A DNA stretch of 64,000 bases from positions 20,450 through 84,449 of the forward strand of contig CALSBM010000003.1 of the NCBI GenBank assembly GCA_943373175.1, written 5' to 3'. The first letter of the stretch is position 1; each line of letters opens with the position of its first letter. Source of the DNA: JAIXUI01 sp943373175. GTDB lineage: Bacteria > Bacteroidota > Bacteroidia > UBA7662 > JAIXUI01. The position numbers and the translations under genes are program-made. The notes under the pieces are model-generated. The model saw only the letters and a program-made list of their open reading frames with translations. It ran no database searches and was not told where the DNA came from. Below, in pieces: positions 60,423-64,000 of this stretch.

Positions 60423-62480
60423 TTACTTCAAAGTGCCATAAACTTTGCCGTACTCCAACATTTGCTGTTCAAAATCAGCAGGATACTCCACTTTAACATC
60501 AACGATTTCTTCACCGTTATAGACCGGAACTAATTTAGGTTGAATGAAGCCCTTGTAGGGAGCAACGCCAAGTTTCTGAAAACGTTCACGTACTTCTTGA
60601 AGCAAATTTTGATTCACCTTAACACCAAAACGCTCAACTAATTGCTTTGCAGACGCATAGTCGCCTTCCGATTTAATGCGTTGAATCTCCTTTAGTAACT
60701 CACCAAAAAGTACTCTAAGTTTTTTATAGTTGTTGATTTTCACATACGTTTTTCCATCTCTTTTTACCCATTCGATTACGTTGTCATTTTTGCCCTTTTC
60801 CAAAGCCCATCCAGCAACCAATTGACGGTTTCTCATGTGAGCTTCTTCGAGGTTTTCTCCAAGCTCAATGCGGCTTAGTTGCATGATTAACCCATTGAGG
60901 ATGTAGTGGTCATACTCGGCTTGAGCTACCTCCAGAGAAGGCATAACCCCAATCTCCACCAGTTTGGGATCCATGATAAAATACAGGGCTACTAAATCGG
61001 CACGTGCTTCTTCGAGCGTATTCGCATAGGTTTTCAACGTAAGATCAGGCGTTGCAATGCCTTTATTAAGGCGTCCACTGGCGTGCCCAATAACTTCGTG
61101 CATATCGGTATGTAAGTCGCCGGCAAGAGCGCCGTGTTTTCTAATTCGGCTAACAATGTCCTGGTTTTCAGCAAATTCTGCCAAAGCCGGAGAACGAGCA
61201 CCCGCATTGTTGTACGCTTCCACAATGTTGCCCAAGCTTACGCTCTTAGAGCCATGTGTTTCTCTAATCCAATTAGAATTGGGAAGGTTAATGCCAATGG
61301 ATGAATATGGGGCAGCGTCGCCAGCCTGTACTAGCACTGTAATAACTTTGGCAGAAATGCCTTTAACATTGGGTTTTTTATGATCCTCCATGATGGGAGA
61401 GTTTCTTTCAAACCATGTAGCTTCTGCGGCAATTGTTGCAATTCTCTTCGTTGCCTCTTCGTTTCTCATGGAAAGTACCGATTCGAAAGCAGCCTTTTTT
61501 CCAATCGCATCACCGTAAACTTCAATGAATCCATTAACGATGTCTAATCGGGATTTCAGGTCATTTACCCAGGCAATGTTGTAAAGATCCCAGTCTCTGA
61601 GAGATCCTGATCGGTAGTATTGAACCAATAAGGAAAGAGCCTCTTTTTGAGCAGCATTTTCAGCTAAAGGAATTGCTTTTTCTAGCCAGAACACCATTTT
61701 ACTAATTGACGCATCGTACATGCCCCCAACCTTCCAGACCTGCTCAGTGAGTTTGCCCTTAATCTTGACGAGTTTGCTATTTAGGCCATAGGAAACGGGT
61801 TCCTTTTCATCCTTGACAGCCATTTTTTTATAGAACTCTTCTACTTCTTTTTGATTTACGCCTTCATAATAATTGTTTGAAGAGGCCTTGATGTTATCGA
61901 TTCCTTCAGACAGGTCCACAATTTTCGCATCAAGTTTTGGGTCGAAGAGGATGGGTTGAAGAAAAGCAAGAAACTGTTCAATAGATTGCCCGTTGAGGGG
62001 GAGCAAGTTGGCAGGAGTTTTTTCAACTAGTTGTTTCAAGAAATCAGAGGAGAAAGAAGGAATAAGTTTGGAATTGGCATAGTGATGATGAAGGCCATTG
62101 CTGAACCAGAATCTTTTGGACCAAAGCCTGAATTTATCCCATTCCTCGCTTGACTTATCGCCCTGATACCCTTGATAGACCCCTTCAATGAAATGCCGAA
62201 CCCGAATATTATGCTTGTATTTTTGGTCGTAGATGATGTCACGACCATAAAGTGCAGCTTGATAAAGGCAAAAAGCCAACTTTTTTTGTTGTAAAGGCAG
62301 TTCATTAAACCCCTCAATGCGGTAACGCAGCAATTGGATATCGGCAAACTGACCAGCTTCGAACTGGAAAGTGTCATTAGAAGAGCTGATAGAAGATTCA
62401 GAAGAAGATTGCTGACATCCGGAGCCTGAGAAGACGAGGGCAGCCCAACAGCAGGCAATCATGATAAAAGGGGCTTTCAT
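60423..62480 (-). CDS. Dipeptidyl-peptidase III-like (M49) metallopeptidase, lipoprotein
   Basis: A 685-residue zinc peptidase. Lipoprotein-type N-terminus with Cys at about 22 (FSGSGCQQSS). The HExxGH motif HEVIGHASG places His461, Glu462 and His466; the second glutamate lies in LEEARADLVALYF (Glu490/491). This HExxGH form and spacing match M49-family proteins, of which DPP III removes N-terminal dipeptides. A TATATTTC box lies 4 nt before the ATG. Substrate is unknown. Confidence 0.86.
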   Translation of the reverse strand: MKAPFIMIACCWAALVFSGSGCQQSSSESSISSSNDTFQFEAGQFADIQLLRYRIEGFNELPLQQKKLAFCLYQAALYGRDIIYDQKYKHNIRVRHFIEGVYQGYQGDKSSEEWDKFRLWSKRFWFSNGLHHHYANSKLIPSFSSDFLKQLVEKTPANLLPLNGQSIEQFLAFLQPILFDPKLDAKIVDLSEGIDNIKASSNNYYEGVNQKEVEEFYKKMAVKDEKEPVSYGLNSKLVKIKGKLTEQVWKVGGMYDASISKMVFWLEKAIPLAENAAQKEALSLLVQYYRSGSLRDWDLYNIAWVNDLKSRLDIVNGFIEVYGDAIGKKAAFESVLSMRNEEATKRIATIAAEATWFERNSPIMEDHKKPNVKGISAKVITVLVQAGDAAPYSSIGINLPNSNWIRETHGSKSVSLGNIVEAYNNAGARSPALAEFAENQDIVSRIRKHGALAGDLHTDMHEVIGHASGRLNKGIATPDLTLKTYANTLEEARADLVALYFIMDPKLVEIGVMPSLEVAQAEYDHYILNGLIMQLSRIELGENLEEAHMRNRQLVAGWALEKGKNDNVIEWVKRDGKTYVKINNYKKLRVLFGELLKEIQRIKSEGDYASAKQLVERFGVKVNQNLLQEVRERFQKLGVAPYKGFIQPKLVPVYNGEEIVDVKVEYPADFEQQMLEYGKVYGTLK

Positions 62481-62513
62481 AGCCGAAATATAAGCAGTAG
62501 AGCAATACTTACA

Positions 62514-63551
62514 TTAAAAGTGGTTGTGCCGGAACGACTTAACCGTATCAATAAAGACACGCACATGATCAGGATTAGTATCCGGATAAACCCCATGCCC
62601 GAGGTTAGCGATATGCCGATTAGAGCCAAATTTACGAAGCATATCCTGGGTAGCCAGGCGGATAGTTGCCGGATCAGCATAAAGAAGGCAAGGATCGAGG
62701 TTGCCTTGCAGCGTTTTATCCTGCCCTATTAGCGCTCGGGATTCTGCAATATCCATATTCCAATCTAAGCCAATAGTTCTGCAAGGCAGTTCCGCCATTT
62801 CATGGCGGGCAAAAAATGCCCCTTTTGCAAATACGGTAACCGGAACTTCTTGTATAGCATCACAAATCTGACGGATGTAGGGCAGAGAGAATACCCTGTA
62901 TTGTTCTGGCGATAAAATTCCCGCCCAGGAGTCGAAAATTTGCAACATGGCAGCACCGGCACTTACCTGGGCTTTTAGGTACGCAATGGTGGTGTCAGTG
63001 ATTTTTTGTAAGAGGCGATGCGCCAATTGAGGCTCTGTGTAGAGCATTTTTTTCGCTATGCTAAACGTTTTACTTCCACGTCCTTCTGTCATATAACATA
63101 GCAACGTGAACGGTGCGCCTGCAAATCCAATCAAGGGAATCCGTCCATTAAGCTCGCGTACTGCGAGTTTGATGGCGTCTGTAACGTACGATAAATGCTC
63201 CTCCGGGTCTGCGACACGAAGTCTGTCGATATCGGCAGCAGTTCGAATCACATCGGGAAACACAGGGCCACGTTTTTCTTCCATGAGGTAGGTGCAACCC
63301 ATCGCTTCGGGCACAACAAGGATATCAGAGAAGATAATAGCTGCATCAACACCTAATAAATCCACCGGCTGAAGCGTGACTTCGCAAGCAAGTTCTGGCG
63401 TTTCTACCAGTTCCTTAAATCCCGACAATCGTTCTCTTACAGCGCGATACTCAGGAAGAATCCTTCCAGCCTGCCGCATCACCCAAACGGGAGTGCGCTC
63501 AGTGTTTTCTCCTCTTGCAGCCCTCAGGATAAGGTCGTTTTGGTAGATCAT
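62514..63551 (-). CDS. hemE: Uroporphyrinogen decarboxylase
   Basis: Decarboxylates the four acetate side chains of uroporphyrinogen III to coproporphyrinogen III in haem synthesis. The 345-residue protein shows the diagnostic N-terminal TPVWVMRQAGRILPEYR (substrate-binding Arg), FSDILVVPEAMG, GFAGAPFTLLCYMTEG, and a C-terminal HIANLGHGVYPDTNPDHV (given in part, with conserved His). An exact TATATTTG box lies 5 nt before the ATG. It is not clustered with other hem genes here. Confidence 0.96.
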   Translation of the reverse strand: MIYQNDLILRAARGENTERTPVWVMRQAGRILPEYRAVRERLSGFKELVETPELACEVTLQPVDLLGVDAAIIFSDILVVPEAMGCTYLMEEKRGPVFPDVIRTAADIDRLRVADPEEHLSYVTDAIKLAVRELNGRIPLIGFAGAPFTLLCYMTEGRGSKTFSIAKKMLYTEPQLAHRLLQKITDTTIAYLKAQVSAGAAMLQIFDSWAGILSPEQYRVFSLPYIRQICDAIQEVPVTVFAKGAFFARHEMAELPCRTIGLDWNMDIAESRALIGQDKTLQGNLDPCLLYADPATIRLATQDMLRKFGSNRHIANLGHGVYPDTNPDHVRVFIDTVKSFRHNHF

Positions 63552-63556
63552 GGGCG

Positions 63557-63564
63557 CAAATATA
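63557..63564 (-). promoter_or_regulatory. -7 promoter box of hemE, 5 nt before the start codon
   Basis: TATATTTG on the minus strand, exact TAnnTTTG, then CGCCC and the ATG at 63551. Confidence 0.5.
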
Positions 63565-63602
63565 TTTCGCCCCGGTGGGTATTGGGTCGTAAAAATGTCA
63601 GC

Positions 63603-64000
63603 TTACCAAGAAGAAGCCATTCCCTCAGTGGGTGAGAATTTCCAGTTAGAACGAACCACAGAGGCAGCTAAAGCATGCCCGAGCGGAGTCCAGTGCCCAT
63701 CGGCGAGATATAAATCTTGGAGACTATAACCGGAACAAGCGAGCGGGTCGGTTAGCAGCGCGTACTCCAGACCCAACTGCCTTGCAACAAGTTCAAAAGC
63801 CTGTTGACGATTGGTTTTTCTTCCTGACTTGCACGCCAAAAAATCTTCCTTAGAAGGAGTATAATACACTTTAAGTCGGGTGTGATGAGCGTTGGCAAGC
63901 CTTTGCAAATGGCGGAGATAAACGTTCGTTTGCTTAATAACCTTTGCCGGTAATGGCTGATACAAGTCAGGAAAAGCTGCGCCTCCAAAAGCCTGAGATG
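63603..64000 (-). CDS. SGNH/AlgX-like hydrolase domain protein, C-terminal part (5' end beyond the window)
   Basis: An open frame runs from the right edge to a stop at 63603, about 132 codons. The C-terminal motif LADGHWTPLGHALAA is the block V Asp-x-His of SGNH esterases and is close in form to AlgX/AlgJ-type O-acetyltransferase-like domains. Upstream residues QTNVYLRHLQRLANAHHTRLKVYYTPSKE (given in part) fit the Rossmann-like helix and strand before it. The catalytic Ser would be in the missing N-terminal part. No valid start codon is in the window. Confidence 0.7.
   Translation of the reverse strand, partial: SQAFGGAAFPDLYQPLPAKVIKQTNVYLRHLQRLANAHHTRLKVYYTPSKEDFLACKSGRKTNRQQAFELVARQLGLEYALLTDPLACSGYSLQDLYLADGHWTPLGHALAASVVRSNWKFSPTEGMASSW

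Overview
The window looks like chromosome of a free-living Bacteroidota species that has a type IX secretion system (T9SS). The evidence is PorZ, a protein with a type A and one with a type B T9SS sorting domain, DUF5777 and other Bacteroidota-type families, a roughly 1,100-residue SecA, and -7 promoter boxes of the TAnnTTTG form in front of many genes. Shine-Dalgarno sequences are mostly absent. Base composition is moderate. I see no rRNA, CRISPR array, insertion sequence or phage module. There is one tRNA (anticodon CAT, 60303-60375).

Layout. 1-6.9 kb, mostly minus strand: the start of an SDR gene coupled to an acyl carrier protein, then recO-porZ, an NlpC/P60 hydrolase, a DUF4440 protein and an M14 carboxypeptidase. 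7-15.2 kb, plus strand: outer-membrane barrel protein, lipA, then a tightly overlapping secA-deoC-SPOR-M20 run, then an SRAP protein. 15.6-19.3 kb, minus: amine oxidase and DsbD. 19.5-26.6 kb, plus: ArsR-type regulator, recJ, cysS, O-antigen-ligase-like protein, multi-PAS protein. 26.7-33.3 kb, plus: the two subunits of a 2-oxoacid:ferredoxin oxidoreductase, separated by an AT-richer AAA ATPase/DUF4276 pair, then a palindromic intergenic element and nadB. 33.4-38.4 kb, minus: small membrane protein, YugP-type protease, MoxR ATPase, two parvulin-type chaperones and a T9SS cargo protein. 38.5-47.4 kb: pirin, kmo, a hydrolase, an M48 protease, a T9SS type B protein, DUF6265, PaiB-like protein and nrdA. 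47.9-51.3 kb: pyruvate carboxylase. 51.3-55.7 kb, minus: DUF6952, thioredoxin, and a five-gene operon of c-type haem lipoproteins, YceI, DUF5777 barrel and an amidohydrolase-like protein. 55.9-64 kb: threonine dehydrogenase, TPR sensor-like protein, HD protein, universal stress protein, tRNA, DPP III-like peptidase, hemE and a partial SGNH/AlgX-like gene.

How the genes work together. Most are housekeeping: protein export and envelope folding (SecA, SurA-like proteins, DsbD, PorZ), DNA repair (RecO, RecJ, SRAP), NAD synthesis (NadB; Kmo for a possible tryptophan route), central carbon (Kor, Pyc), cofactors (LipA, HemE) and dNTP supply (NrdA).

Most worth a second look: (1) the ATPase + DUF4276 pair placed inside the kor operon, which resembles ATPase/TOPRIM-type genome-conflict systems; (2) a roughly 180-bp nested palindromic element between korB and nadB; (3) the operon with CX4CH haem motifs, YceI, a barrel protein and an amidohydrolase-like protein without visible metal ligands; (4) two sensor-like proteins ending in a histidine-kinase dimerisation-like helix with no ATPase domain, one of them with Asp where His is expected; (5) a recurrent -7 box only 3-5 nt before the start codon, which predicts leaderless mRNAs.
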